A program made the translations under genes and the position numbers. 64,000 bases of DNA from Tanytarsus gracilentus (lineage: Eukaryota > Arthropoda > Insecta > Diptera > Chironomidae). The notes under the pieces were generated by a model. That model had not been told where the DNA came from, did not search any database, and saw only the letters and a program-made list of their open reading frames with translations. Of this stretch, positions 46,247 through 60,365 are shown piece after piece (the first letter of the stretch is position 1; the number at the start of each line of letters is the position of its first letter). Where the stretch lies: positions 186,001 through 250,000 of the forward strand of contig JAXRKN010000023.1 in assembly GCA_038502055.1 (NCBI GenBank), read 5' to 3'.

Positions 46247-49150
46247 TATCCATGACGCGCGTTTAGTATTTCGAATGTATGTAGAACATGCAAAAGGCAT
46301 TCTATTTTTAAAAACCCATTTACATTTTAATTTTTCGTCGATTTTCTCATGTTTGAAAATTTTTTCCATTCAATCACGGCTGTTTTAAATTAAAGGAGAG
46401 TAATTGAAAACAAAAAGAGACATTTGAATTGTTTACTTTACAAAATGTTTTTCGACCGAACAACCATAAGGCAGAATTAAATATTTTTAGAAACGTTACA
46501 TAAAACAATTTTTACGTCACCACCTGCGTGGCTCATAGATCAAAGTCTCTTGCTTCTTGGTTTAAAAAGAGAGAGGAAAATTTTCCATTGATTAAAGATT
46601 ATCGTATGACAAAGTTGAGATGATGATTTCCAATTTCAAAGGAAAAGATTAAATAAAAAATAAAATTTGAAACCACCTGTCAAGCGTGTGTGAAACGAAA
46701 AAGTGTTTGGTATCACATCCATGTTTGTTTTAAATTAAAGAATATTTTTAATGTGTTTTATGATGTATATTAAGTAAATCCCCATAAAATAAAAAAAAAA
46801 ACATCACAAAATCTTTAATATTTCCCAACTTTTATCAAATAAAAGCGTTAAAATTTAATATTATAGTTTTTCTTATTAAAAATCTCAAGGTGCTTTTTTA
46901 TATCTGAAAAAGCTTTTTTCTTTTTTAGTTTCCTTTCTATGTACACAGCATCATCATCGTCGGCTCCAATTCGACAGGATATGTGAGCGAAAGTCATTCA
47001 CGATTCATCACCATTTTCGTAAATGGATATCGATTTTTCCATCATCATGCGACATTATCCTAATAAGGTCGACATATTATATACAAACCAATAATCCACC
47101 CGCCGCACGCATCTTGTATATTATCATTTTGGTATTAACAAGACATGAAAATTTCATCATTTATAAGTTTTTCGAGATGTGCGAGATGAAAATTCCGCAC
47201 GATTTTCTTGCTTTAAAGTATTTTAACATAATTAAGCTTTAAAAATTAATGCTGTAATTCACTCTGATCCCTGTGGGCACTCTTCCTTTCTCCTCATTAG
47301 AAATGCTATAAAATTATTCCTCCTTGCGTTAATCTTCCCATGATTTAAAAATAAATTATTCTATCTTTCGCCTATAGATTTTTTACTACATTATACTACT
47401 TGACATGGACCCGCAGTATTATGCTAAGAGAAGTTCTTGGGACGCCATGTCTCACTCCTTGATAATCAGCAAATTGAATTTCTCGATCATTTTCGCTGTA
47501 AATGTTTTTTCTTCTTCTCTCACTCAATGACACACATTTTTTCTCCTTTGCTTTTGTCGTCACACAGTTGTTGCCATAAGTGTTATTATTTTATTGATTG
47601 AAGAGAAGGAAAACCGATGAGGATTTTTTGGTATATTTTAAAGATGGTCGAAGGAGAAAGAAATCATTCTAATCAACTGATGCTTGTTAAAATGCTAATG
47701 AACTTTGCAGATGGTTAAAGAAGATGAACGTTTAAATCATCAATATGTTAGGGCGTTAAATATTTTCACTCTAAACTCATCAATTTCATTTCAAAAAATT
47801 GTCTCAATTCTATGAAAATGTGTCTTCAGAAAACTGAAAATATTTTTGTTACTAAAAGTACTTAAGTAATTTACTATTTACTCTCTCATGGCAAAAAAAT
47901 CATATATAAACACCTTAGACTCTTAATCTCTTCGCCACTTAAGAAGTGTTGCTTCGCTCTCGTTTCTCGATGTTAAATTGCTCTAACTATTACTCGATTC
48001 TAAATCATGTAGAAGCGTTGACTAAACAACCATTTATCTCTATATTTTTTCGCTACCCGTTTGATGTTTTTCCGCTTTACTTTTGTGATGTAAATTTTGC
48101 TGCACAATGGGCTCATGAATGAGTGTAAAAACTGGAGTTTGCTCTAAATATTTGTACACATTTACAGTGGTTTGAATCTCTTGCCATCAATATTTTTTTT
48201 CCTTTGATCTCTTATGCCAGCTGTTTTTGTCATAAAGCACACGTCACATACGACTGATATTTTTGAAAAAAATTTATTTTGTTGGAAAATATCGTGAATT
48301 ATTTTGCAACGTTTTTTAGAAATAATCAAATGCAATAATAATCCATAAATAGCCTTTCGACCTGCCTTTCGATCGCTACTGGAAGACACAATAATAAGAA
48401 ACCCAGAATTATCCTTCTTTTTGATCTGACTTTCGAGCTGATCACATCAAGTGTATTATCTCGAGAAAAATTGTAAGAATTATATCTTCATTTGTATTTG
48501 AACCATTTTTATTAACTATTTTTTTGTACACATTATCTAGACGATTTATTAGCATATTCGCGTATTCACAAATTCGCTTAATCGTGTAATAAATTATGTA
48601 CGTTTAATAAACTGAATTAAACCTATGTGAGTCTTCCTTTTCGAGGGCGAATAAAATCGTCTTTCAGGAGGAGTTTTTCCCTTTGATAACGGGATAAAAG
48701 TTCACATTTTGTTTTAATGACGACTTTTCTGTGCAAATATTAACACTATTGTACGTGTGTGCCTGTCACAAGACGTGTTAATTAAACTGTTTTGCTACCG
48801 AACAACCTTTTCGATATCTTTCAAGGTTATTCCATCAGCCTCATTACGTTGCGTGTCATCTGAAGCGAAGAAAAAAGAATCTTTGAACATTTTAAAAGGG
48901 AGAAATACAAATTATTTCATTCTTGCTCTTCGCCACACAAGGTTAATTAAGGCAATGTGCGCTAATTTTCTGCCAGTCAGACTCTTCAACGCTGCTCGAG
49001 TCCGAGAGAGTTAATTAAATATTTTTTTTACGAATAAAATCTTTTAAATGCTCGCCGTCTCATCATATCCCTCATCTCCATTATCACGAGAAATGTCGTA
49101 AAATCTTATTGTTGTAAAACTCATTTTCTCATCGAGTCGTGTCGTATTTT
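46247..49150. other. Probable intron or intergenic DNA
   Basis: AT-rich; no supported exon, RNA gene or repeat. Confidence 0.4.
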
Positions 49151-49181
49151 TTGGGGGGGGATTAATTTTTTATTTTTTTAA

Positions 49182-49225
<44 letters not shown>

Positions 49226-49463
49226 AAAAAAAAAATTTAAATTTTATTTTTTTTTTTTTAAAAAAAAATTTTTTAATAAAAAAATAATAAAAACCCCAAA
49301 AAAAAAAACGAAAAAAAATCCCCCCCCCTCCCCCAAAAAAACCCCCCCCCCCCAAAAAAAACCAAAACACCCCCCCCCCCCCAAAAAACACCCCCCCCCC
49401 CCCAAAAAAACACACCCCCCCCCAAAAAAAAACCCCCCCCCCCAAAAACCCCAAAAAAAAAAC

Positions 49464-49506
<43 letters not shown>

Positions 49507-49510
49507 AATT
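49151..49510. repeat. Extreme homopolymer block, probable assembly artefact
   Basis: Long pure runs of A, T and C follow each other with almost no other sequence (A-runs over 30, repeated C-runs of 8-14 interleaved with A-runs). This is not like any repeat elsewhere in the window and resembles low-quality consensus over a homopolymer. The Gly/Phe-rich open frame on the minus strand here is spurious. Confidence 0.8.
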
Positions 49511-51772
49511 AATAAATCAAATTGCCAGCTTGAATATTTTTGAACTTCTCTTATGTTCTGTTAATACTGTCGTCAAATGAATCCATTTGGGTAATTATAA
49601 TAATAATGATTTGACCATGTTATTTTAAAACATTGTTATTTGTACATTTTTGAGCATTTAAAACATTTTCATGGCTTTAATGTTTAACAATAACAGGAAA
49701 TTGTTGAGAATTTTTGTGTGTCTAATTGTTTCCATGTTAAGTCACCTATTTTTGTATCACTTAAAATGTGTCATTTTGTTTTAAGCTGAAATGTTGAATG
49801 AAAACAAATTCAAAAAAAAATTACATATTGTAGCTTTTAAAGAGCATCCCTTAATATATTTTACAAAATTATTAAAAAAATTTCAATTCATATATAAATT
49901 TTTAAAAAACTTAATCTTAAGCGATCAAAACATTTTTTATTCTTTCGATTTAAAAATCACCTCTCACATACCATTAATTCCGAAAATATTTATGAAAAAA
50001 ATTCTCACAAGATTAAAATCTTTTCTATGCTTGAAAAAGTTAAACATTGCATGTAAAGAGCTCGACATCTAGCTCTCATCATTCTATTCATAGACATTTC
50101 AGAACGTTCTGAGTAATTAGCCAGAGACGCTTAAACTCTCAAAATAGACATTAGTTTGTCTGTGTTCTTGATGTCGTTCATCTCTTTTTTTACCAAATGA
50201 AAATTGCAAGAATTTAACTTAATCACATTTAAGACCTCCGCCTATCATCGAGAGTCTACTTAAATTTTAACATACTCAACATTGCTCTCATGAGAGCTGT
50301 GAAAAATAGCGACATAATTTATTTTCTAGAGCAAGGGGCTTAATAAAATATCAATTATTTAAGCTCTGTTTGACAATGTCCAGACACTCCAAAACATATT
50401 CAGATTATTATTAGGGAACTCTTTTTTTTCGCAGCGAGATAATTAATTTTTCTCTCTTCGCTTTCATGTCGTCAATCCAATGATGATAATTGAGATGCTC
50501 TCATTTTTCACGCTGTGTGTTTATAAGAAATTTTAATCTACTTGTGGTCTTTTTCGTTATTTTTAATTATTTGTATATTGATTAGATAATTTTATGTAAT
50601 TTGAATCATTTTGCCTTTTTTTGTCATTTTATTTTTTTGTCCACGATATGGTTAAAACATAAAATATCTAGCTTTGGCGTTAGTTCCTTTTTGTTTGTTG
50701 CTTTTTGTTTTTTTTTAAAAAATTATTTGATAGACTTGAAAAGTTGAGTTTTGTGTTATTTTTAAAATTTTTGAAAAATCTACAATTTTGAGCATATAAG
50801 ATGTGTATGCCTAAAATTAATTAAAACGTTTAAAATTAACCCATTAAACGTTTTTTTTGATTCTTTCTGCCAATTAAATAGATAGATAGATGAAAAGAGG
50901 TAGATTAATTATTTTTCTGAATTAATTTAAAAATTTATTAAGAATTTAATTTGCTCATTTAGTTATTATTTTGCCTTTTGCCGTGTGTCCTCAAGCAAAA
51001 CTGGTTCTGAATATTTAGATTAAAATTTTGAAATGAAAGCTTTGACTTAGTTTGATTTTTAAAAAGTCAGCAATGTACTCCATGTGGTCAGCAGTGTGTT
51101 TTTTTTTGTTATGTATCTGTTACTCGTGATTCTCAGAATTTTGGTTTTTTGTGGCCACTGCACACCAGTATGTTTTATGGATTTTTCGACTATGGTTCAT
51201 GTACCTCGTTGAACTCGTGATTGACCAGGATCATTGGATATGTTGTGTCTTCTGTGCTGATGCACTATTTCTTTTTTATGTATTTAATATATTTTAGTAT
51301 CCTAATTAGTATTTTATAATTTGTTTATTAAAGGGTATATGAACAAAATATCGAATTTTTAAAATTAATAATTTTCTTTTATATTTTTTAATTGAATAAA
51401 ATATTATATTTTTTTAAAAATTTTTTCGCTAGTTAATGATTTTTTAGGAAAATAATTGTTTTATGAAAAAATTAAAAATGAAAAATAAGAGTTGAATTTA
51501 TATGTTTTTTTAATTTTTGAATTGAGATCAGTCCTATATAAAATAGTTTTATGTTTTTTTTAGATCACTTATTGTTTTTTTAGTAAATAAAACTTGTTTT
51601 AGAAGTTTTTTTTTTAATTGATTGGGGTATGATAAGCTAATAATGTTAGTTGTTTGTGGAAATTAATCAATTTTTTAAAGCACATCATTAATTTTTTGTT
51701 GGTTTTTCTCTTTTATATAAAAATTTTTTTTGATATTTTTTTTTATGGTGGATTTGGATTTTAAATTATGTA

Positions 51773-51810
<38 letters not shown>

Positions 51811-53487
51811 TTGCGTACTTGTCTATTTATCTGTACGAAATAATCAAATTCCTCGGTGTTAAATTAATTCCATATCATCATTGATTTAAACGTTTTTTTT
51901 ATTAAAATTCATCACTGCCAGCATGTCTAAAAAATATATTTTGTCCAATTTCCATTAAAATCATTTTAAGTCATTATTTTTTATATGTTTGCAAATTCAA
52001 ATAAGCATTCTTCTCAAAAATTAAGATGAAAATAAAATAGTAGATAAAATTTCCTAATTTAAGCTCTTTAAACAAAAAATTTTTGTGTTAAGGGGAAAAA
52101 AAGAAATAATTTTTTGCGAAGAAATTTATGATGTTAAATAGGAGTTATGAATGTTTTAAGATTGAGTTTCGGTTGTATGGAAAAACTTTGAAGCAACTTT
52201 TAAGCCATGCTGCGGCTTTAAAATTAAGTGGGACCCCCAAAATATGATGTATGATGGTAAAATAAATAAAATTCATATACACTTGGTATGTGTCATATGA
52301 AAAATTATTGAATTATCGGCAAACGTAAAAACCTAACGAGAAAAGGCATATAACGAAATAAGGGCTCCTTACCCTACTTGTGGTCGTCAACTACTTGATG
52401 AGTCACACGTCACACACACACACACACACTCAAAGTAATCAGCTTGGCATCTCATGGAAACAAGTTTTCACTCGCGAAACACCACGCACATAAAAATAAA
52501 CACGTGAATACCTTAAAAATAGAAAAAGAAAAATTTCTTTCTGTCTCACTAGGATTTTCGCGTGCGTCGTTTGTGCGAGACAATTTTCATCGCGTCTCAA
52601 AACTCACCGCGAGTTGACGATCTCTGAATGTGCATGAAAATATATAAAATGTTATGTAAATAATTTTTACTACACAAATCACTTCTCACCGGTGGCCTTT
52701 TCCGAAAAAATATTATTTTCATGAATGAAAATTTTTCAGCATCATCAGCAGCTCATCGCAATTCGTCGACATTAATTTTACGGATTTTTTTGTATGTTTA
52801 TTTAACTTATGATGACTTATCACTTGTAGTACAAACACATCGGCATGATGTGATGAAAATTTAATTAATTTATGGCTGCCATAAAGTTATGACACGAGAG
52901 AAGAATGACGTGTATGAGATGTCAATTAGAGTGTGTGAGGATAAGAAGTTGCGAAAAAAGTTGGCGTATTAAAAATACCTGTATTGAAAAGTATCTATGA
53001 ATAGGCTGAAAATCCCACTTTCTTTAAATTTAAAATTTTTTTAATCCCTCCTTCCCCTTTTTCAACTCATATCTCTCTTTGCGACATAGAGACTAATTAT
53101 CAATTTTTCGGTGGCTTATTTCTCGAGAATGAAGCACTTTACCAAATTTTAACGCTAAAAGCGCTAGTCATGTGAATTTATTCTCTGCCATGTTAACATA
53201 GCGATGAAATTTGCTAGCTCTTTAACGCTTTTCAAGCACTTGTTGAGTTGTGAAAGAAGCGAGCTCTAAAATTTCATTAATCCTCGCAAAGCCCCCGCGT
53301 GTGCGCCTCGCTTCACATACACAGCGAGTCTCATTTGATTGACAATTTCATTTTCGTCATTTTATTCCTTTACGGAGTCGTGTAGCGCAGAAATTTTGTC
53401 TTTAGACATAATGATGTTTTCATTTCATTAATTGAGTTTGTTTTGAATTAAGAACTCATTTTTCATGCAAAGAGGAAAAGGAATTTT
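49511..53487. other. Non-coding stretch, T-rich on the plus strand
   Basis: No exon is supported. From about 50500 to 51900 the plus strand is markedly T-rich, with a pure T-run at about 51780-51803. A (CA)n microsatellite lies at 52410-52430. Near 52600 the minus strand has TATATA and a GCGGTGAGT donor-like site that might mark a first exon, but too little supports it. Confidence 0.45.
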
Positions 53488-53981
53488 TTTTAGTGTAACC
53501 CACCAGAGGTGGTAACACTTACTTATACGCTCGTATTTCCGTCCGTCCGTCCGTCTGTTCCATCGAGATCTCGACTCCTGGACTAGCTAGAGACTTCAAG
53601 TTTTCACCAGATGGTAGCTCTGAGGGTTTTTATTAGCTTATTTTAGGAATTTTTTGAGTTATGACCATAGGTTGTGCCATGGACGGCCATAATGTCCATT
53701 TTTCAGAACTATGGCTGGATGTTGGTTCATCTACTGAATGTTAGTTCTTCCGCTGGAGGTTATTTTGAAAGGGAAGATAAAGGGGAAGCTAAAAGAGAGT
53801 CAAAGGGGATGCCAAAAGGAAATCCAGAAGGGAAAGTCAAAAGGGAAGCCAATAGAGAAGCCAAAGGGGAAGTCAAAAGCCAGAAGGATATAAATTTGGG
53901 AAAGACAAAAGGGAAGCCAATATTGATTTGTTACAAGTGGGTTACACGGCAACACCCACGTGTGGGCTTTGAAACATTTTT
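53488..53981 (-). mobile_element. DINE-like element, third long copy
   Basis: In minus orientation the head is at the right (CCCACACGTGGGTGTTGCC, then GTGTAACCCACTTGTAACA). The 3' hairpin is at the left: GTGTTACCACC-TCT-GGTGGGTTACAC followed by TAAAA. A (GTCY)n tract (CCGTCCGTCCGTCTG) and CTAGCTAGAGACTTC lie next to it. The interior is a different minisatellite, AAGGGGAAGCCAAAAG-like units at 53770-53930, showing that only the ends and tail are conserved in the family. The open frame across it is repeat-derived. Confidence 0.8.
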
Positions 53982-55849
53982 TATCGTTATTAAGATTTAG
54001 AGTAAAATTTTTATAGGATGACAGTAAAGTAAGATTTTGCAATTTAGCGAAAGCTTCTTTTCAGGTTATACATCAAGAGAAGTTGAGAGAAAGAGGGTTG
54101 GGTGGATGTTTACACATAATTATAATGATTTAGCGAGTTTTACACTATGAAAAAATAGCACGAGGCATTTTTAAAGTAGATGGGATATTTAATTTATTTT
54201 CCTTGAAAAATTTTAATCGCAATGAAGTTACAAATTTAATTTTGTATAATAATTTCAAAGCTGGATTTAATCAATCGATTTATAACTATACCTCTCAAAC
54301 ATAATCACAAAATCCCATTTTATAGTGCAAACAAATATAAAACAAGTCCACTCAGCTGCATAAAGTTTACTCACTCTTAAGGGATGGCGATAAAACAGGA
54401 TTTCGATCTTTCGTCAGGTTTCATCAACGAAATCAATATCCTCATTAATTTTTCTACTTCTCGTATTTTATGCTTACAATGAAATTGATTTCCTTCGACG
54501 ACGATTATGGATTTTATAATTAATAAAGTTTTTTCATTACGCTCGACTGTGAGGCGAGTAAACACACAACAAGCAGTCAAATCCAATGATCCTTAATGTG
54601 TCAATGGTAAAGGATAGAAATTGAAAAATTAATTGAAAACTCTCCTAATTATCTTTGAAGCTGGAAAATTGTAAAAGTTTAATATCGATATTATTGTTCA
54701 CTTTTTTCTTCTTCAAAGCAGCGGAATTAAATTAAGATTTGATTGAATAAAAATAGAAAAAATGTGTTTAGGAGAAACAAAAACTGTGAAATGAAAATTG
54801 TAATTTATCGAGGGGAGAAAGACTCTGGCAATTTAGAAAAAATTTCATCAATTTTCCAACCTTTTCGAATTTATTTTTAATCCAACAAATTAATCTTCGG
54901 TAACAGTGTTTCTTAATTTAATGTGATGTCTCATTTGATATGAGCGTGATGGTTGTGAAGAAAGTAAATGCAGCGAAAATAGGATGATAGACAAGTAAAA
55001 TGATAAGATTTATGGGAAACGCATGAAAATGGCTTCAAGGGGATAAATTTTTAATTGTTTTAACTTTAATGCTGTTAAAATGTCACATTTTGATCTAAAT
55101 CTTCAAGCTGCGACATAGTACAATGTGGCGTTATTTATCTTTAACTATTCACGCTCTCTCGCAAGAATTTCCTACAGAAAATTAAGTCATAAAAATCAAC
55201 ACACTTTTTATGTGTCTCTCTTTCATGACTTGATGATTCTTCACCTCCTTTCGGGTCTCGCTCGAATGTGAAAAATAAAATTCATAAATTCCGCTTCGTT
55301 TCCAATTTCTGCTGAACCCTTGACCGTGTTAAAAGCGGGAAAATACCCAATTTTATATCTTTAATGGACTGTTTTTTTTATGATCTCAACTACGCTCTTG
55401 TATCAACAGCCATCTAGAAAATGATATAAACAAGCGCAATGTGTTGACATTTGATTTATGGCTGCCAGCTTAACTTCCCTCTAACAAGATGTTATTGCTT
55501 CTTTCGTGAATTCGATATGCATATTGATGAGGTCGGGATTAAGAAAAGGTTTAATAAGTGTGTGCACCTTTGAGTTGATCTACATTAAATCAAGTTACAT
55601 ACACATTAGAATTCTTCTGGCCACAAACAAAATGAAATGAAAAGTTTTCGCTCACTCACATAATGTGCTGAAGTTAAACGTGATAAGAACAATGTTGAAA
55701 GATAATTATATTAAATCCAACTTGTCGGATAGCTTTGGAAGGCTGCCAGCAATGACTTCTGATATCTCTTCAACTATACTCACATTCTCGTTCGTTTTCC
55801 TTTCACAATGATACTCTAGAATTTATGTGTCGTCGTATATTGGCATGAA

Positions 55850-55885
<36 letters not shown>

Positions 55886-58800
55886 GTCTAAATTTATGAA
55901 TGAAAAGGATAGCATGAATTTTTTTCTAGGGTGAAACAATGATGAAAAAATTTGGTCACATTTTATGGGTTTAATTTCTTTTTTTTTCGTTGGCCTTCCA
56001 AGCCAATCTTAATTTGTCATCATGTCGTTTTAAAAATGTGTTAAAGTTTGTCGACTTTTAAAGGGCAAATTTTTAAGGTACTAAAATTATTTTTTTACAA
56101 TTTTGTTCAAATGTTTATAATGACAAAAAAGTTTGTAAAATGTTTTGAGTAAAACCTTCGATAAAATAAAGTCTTTAAAAATTTTAAAAGTCAGAGGTAA
56201 AATTTTATATTTAAAAAATTTTGGTTTTAAATTTTCACAAATTTTAAGTTCAAAAAAATTATCACAAATTATTAAAAAGAAACTAAAAACATTTCAATCT
56301 CAATTAAAATCTAGTAATTTGAGATTTTATCCCACAAAATTGTAATAAAACTCTCATCATCATCATCGCTAACTCACAGTGGTTTTAACCCGAAGAAAAT
56401 ATTGCAATTAATGTGTATTTGCTATGACCGATTACTTTATCAACGATTCTAATTTTCTTGTGAAAATTTTCATCACTTTTGTTAATTTTTGAAGTCGATT
56501 TTCTCTCAAAGTAGCAAAAAGTAGCAGCATACGAAATTTGACACAAAAAATTTGATAACAAAAAATTTGATATAAAAAAGTAATTAATAAGTTTCATGAT
56601 AGTTTTAGAGAAAAGATCTTATCAAAAATACATAGTTTTAAGGGTATATAAAATTATTAACTTTGGCAGCTGGTTCTGCCTTCTTTCATATAGAGAAAAG
56701 GAAAATGACTTCAGAATATTGTGGTCCGAGGTTCAAAGAATAAATTGAGTAATAAAGTTGATCAAAAATGTCATTTACATCAGATGCAATATTTTCTTCG
56801 GGTTGAAACCACTGTTGTAACATAAAAATCCGGACTGCACTGAAAAGAAAAAAATTCCGAGTTAATTTGCTGTTAAAAAATTTAACTTTTTATAATGAAT
56901 GAAAACAACAAATTTGATGAAAACTCATGTCAACAAGATTTTTGAATGATCATATTTGAGTAAAAAAATTACAGAATGGCTTTTGATATTTTAAACGATG
57001 AGGTCTGGCGACTTCATTTACGATTTTCTCCGCTTTGGCTGACTCGTTCTCTCACTTTGAAATTCGAAGCATCAATGATGCAAAACAAAATAAAAATAAC
57101 AACTTTGTTTACATCAAAAGTGGGAGCAACACATTGAAGACAATAAAAAAAATTATACGAGGTGATAAAAATGGAAATAGAAAAACGTCTTACTCAAATT
57201 GAAATATATTCGAATTTCCTATGAAAAATTTGCTTTCTTTTGGCCGTTCGACAAAATGTCGTTTTGTATTTGACTTCTCTGTGATTTTTCATGACAGCTT
57301 AATTATTTCCCAAACAAATTTTCTCTTTTATGATTGTCTTCGCGGTATTTTATGGCATGACCGAAAGCAGTGATTGAGCCAAGATTTTGTTTTGTTCACT
57401 GCAAATGAGATTGGAATGTGTGCGGTTCGGATACAACATGAATTTTCCTGCTTTAAGAATAAAAGAGTGAGGAAAGTTTTGAGGTGTATTAAAAAATAAT
57501 ATAAAAATTATGAACCGGCATATTTTTAAATGAATCTCAAAAGTCTCTGAAATCTTATAGACATTAAAAATTATATTTTAATCTTTTTAAATTCTCCACA
57601 CGCTGAAGCGCAAAAAAAAGAAAGTAAAATTGCTGAAATGCAACATTCTCTCTCGTCAAGTGTTGTTGTCTGTCATAAATTCCACCTATTTATTCTTTTC
57701 ACATATTCTTGTTGCGCATAAAAGATTATTTTCAAAATCTCCACTTTATTTCAACTTAAACATGTGCGACATGTGCAAGTACAGTTTTTTTACGACGGAA
57801 ACGTATTAGGCTAATGCATTCGAGGAGACAATCGCATTTTCGTGAGATGTTTGAGGCAAAAAATGTTTTTATTTTTCTTCCTCGCCCAAAAGAGATCAGA
57901 GATTTATGATATGGAACATCGCAAGACAGCAAAAGTCTTTTTCCTCATAAAAAAAGTCTTTTCTTTTCTGAATGATTGTCGCGTTTTCTCGTCGTGTTTA
58001 TCCGAGACTTGGCACTGCTGCCAACAAAGCATACGGAAAGCCAATCGAATGATGGCATAGAGAACAAGTTGATAAACAATTTTAGGATTGATTTTTAGTA
58101 TTCAGTAAAGACTAATTCTTCTAGTTGAAAGGATTTTATAGTGTAGATTTGCATAAATGACTTCAGTCACAAAACCATCTGCTGTTTTATAATTGAGCAC
58201 TGAGTGACGTTTTGAGGTCGACGTGATGGTTTGAACCATTTTACGGGGTTATTTTTATGTATTACATAAATTATAGCCCCGCTAATATATTTTTTCCACT
58301 CTTGAAGATTTTAAATTAACTAATTTTTGTAACTTATTAAAATTTTCTCACATAAGTGCAATTTCTCACTTGCAAACGAGGAAGTTAAAAGAGTTGACGA
58401 GAGGTTAATTATCAAGTTTTTTACCTCATTAAATTCACCACAATTATTAGAGTCAAAGCTAATGAGCGTTTCCATATAAACGGCAATTATAAAGCACTCA
58501 GAATAACCACACGGAATTCCCTCACACATGATTAAATATTTTTATATTACAGAAAAATCGAGGGAGACCTTGACATAACACTTGAATGCGCTGTCAAATA
58601 AACTCTCTCCTTCTCTGAAACAAACTTTGCATTGAAGTTTTTTCGTGCAGTCACGGGAAAGTTCAAAACTTTATTTGAATTCACCTCAATGAGATTCCAT
58701 TTGGCGCAAAATTGATGGCCGTTGGATTTCCGCCTTATTGTACAAAGCGCGAGACAATGATGTCATAAGCGAATCATGAGACGAAAGAAACGAAACAAGT

Positions 58801-59475
58801 TGTCGATATATTTGCAAAAGAAATTCGAATCGTGAGAGAAAAAGAAAAGTTGAAAGTAAAAACTGGTTAATGTCTGGATGCATGCATTCAGCGACCTTGA
58901 CCAGAGGAAATTTCATAATTTTTCAGCGAAGATGTAAAATGTCAAAAAATTACAAGAGTGCAGCGATGTTATTTAATAGGTTTCGATTAAACTCTCGATT
59001 GCCTCAATTATTTTATAGCCAAACAATTAATATTTTTTCGCAAAAAAGCTAGTTAATTGCTGCATTCCTCGCTCTCAAATTTCTATCGAAGAGTTAATTA
59101 ATCTTCAATATGACTTATTTTACGATTTTTTAACGATTTTAAAAATTCCCAATTGTGTTAATTTTTTTCTCTCTCGCAGCTTGATGTAATGCGATCACTG
59201 ATGTATGTGTAAATCACAAAAAAAAATTTGTTCGACGATGATAATTAAAGAATCTTTTTGTTAATGTTTTTATTGCTTTTTGAGGTTCAATTGTGTATTC
59301 GAGTATTTAAAGATTGTTCTTTGTAATGATGCGAGAATCTGTTTAAAGTCTAATGTGTTCATTCGAAAAAAATGGAATCTATAAATTTATTATATAAAAT
59401 AATAAAATTCAAAAAATTTGCAATTTTTAAAAAATGAATAAACATTTAAATTTCGAGTTTAAATATTAATCTACT
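53982..59475. other. Long non-coding stretch
   Basis: No exon or RNA gene is supported. It contains a (TC)n microsatellite at 55852-55882. Several short ORFs in AT-rich sequence look like chance. Confidence 0.45.
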
Positions 59476-60365
59476 CGGCCAATACGGAAAATTTTTAAGA
59501 CTTACTTTTTGCCTATTTTTTGGCTTTTACTCCTGTTTTTTACATTAACGAAAATCAGGTTGCATTTTTTCTTAATAGAACTTTTTATTCCGCGTCTTTT
59601 GATATATCACATGAACTATCTAGCATTCATAGTTATGGAGTAATCTGCTCTCAAACATGAAAAAGTAAGTCTTAAAATTTCTGACTTTTTTCCGCGGATT
59701 CCAGCGGGGTATATTTGATTTTGCAATAACTTTTGATTCTTTCAAGATAAAAATCTGAATTTTTTGCATGTTTTAGATGAAGAACATTAGCTACTTTTGG
59801 AAGAATTAGAAATTTTTTTTACCTGCAGGAAGTGCTTAATATCCTCAAAAGAAAAACTAAATTTCAAAATTTACCCTCATTTAATAATTTTAGAAATTTT
59901 ATTTGGGATTTAAAAGAAGCAGTTCTGTGTTCTGTATCACTTTCAGTTAAAAATTTTGAGTATGGATACGCAGGAAGTGCCAGTAGGTGCAAAATTTAAA
60001 ATCCCTTATTTCTCTTTAAGTATACCACATTGAAATAAGTGTAAGTCAATAGAATCATTGCAATGAGGCTATTGAATGGAACTGGATACAAAACTTATAA
60101 AATCATTGCCCAAATGAAAAGTTAGGAACACCTTTTCTGATCATCATTATATTTTTTACCACTTTATAAAGTAGTCTTTGAAAAAATTATCAAACACGTG
60201 CATACACATAAAAATATTTTAAGCACTTTAACTGCCTTTAAAGCAAGTGAAATCCTAAAGTAAAGCTCGGGAAAAGCATATATTTAATAACCAAATCTTA
60301 AAATATTAAAAAATAATGAGCAAAACGAGGTTTGAGAAAAAGTCAGTTTTTTTCCGTATTGGCCG
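59476..60365. mobile_element. Non-autonomous TIR element with CGGCCAATACGGAAAA ends (element D)
   Basis: Both ends begin CGGCCAATACGGAAAA in inverted orientation, and TACT stands directly outside each end (59472-59475 and 60366-60369), a possible 4-bp target duplication. The left end also pairs with 59660-59700 (AAGACTTACTTTTT / AAAAAGTAAGTCTT), so a second hairpin is nested inside. No protein is encoded. A solo end of the family lies at 27670-27720. Superfamily unknown. Confidence 0.65.

Noticed and set aside
46130..46369. Minus-strand ORF of 79 codons and overlapping plus-strand ORF
   Set aside because: It overlaps a decayed repeat with palindromic GC motifs; possibly an element remnant but too short and unrecognised to call a gene.
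49224..49466. Gly/Phe-rich ORF of 80 codons on the minus strand
   Set aside because: A translation of homopolymer runs in a probable assembly artefact.
52560..52650. Possible first exon and promoter of a minus-strand gene (TATATA, GCGGTGAGT)
   Set aside because: The implied exon would be about 20 nt and no downstream exon is seen.
53674..54000. Lys/Glu-rich ORF of 108 codons
   Set aside because: It is the AAGGGGAAGCC minisatellite of a DINE-like element read in one frame and continues into the element's conserved head.
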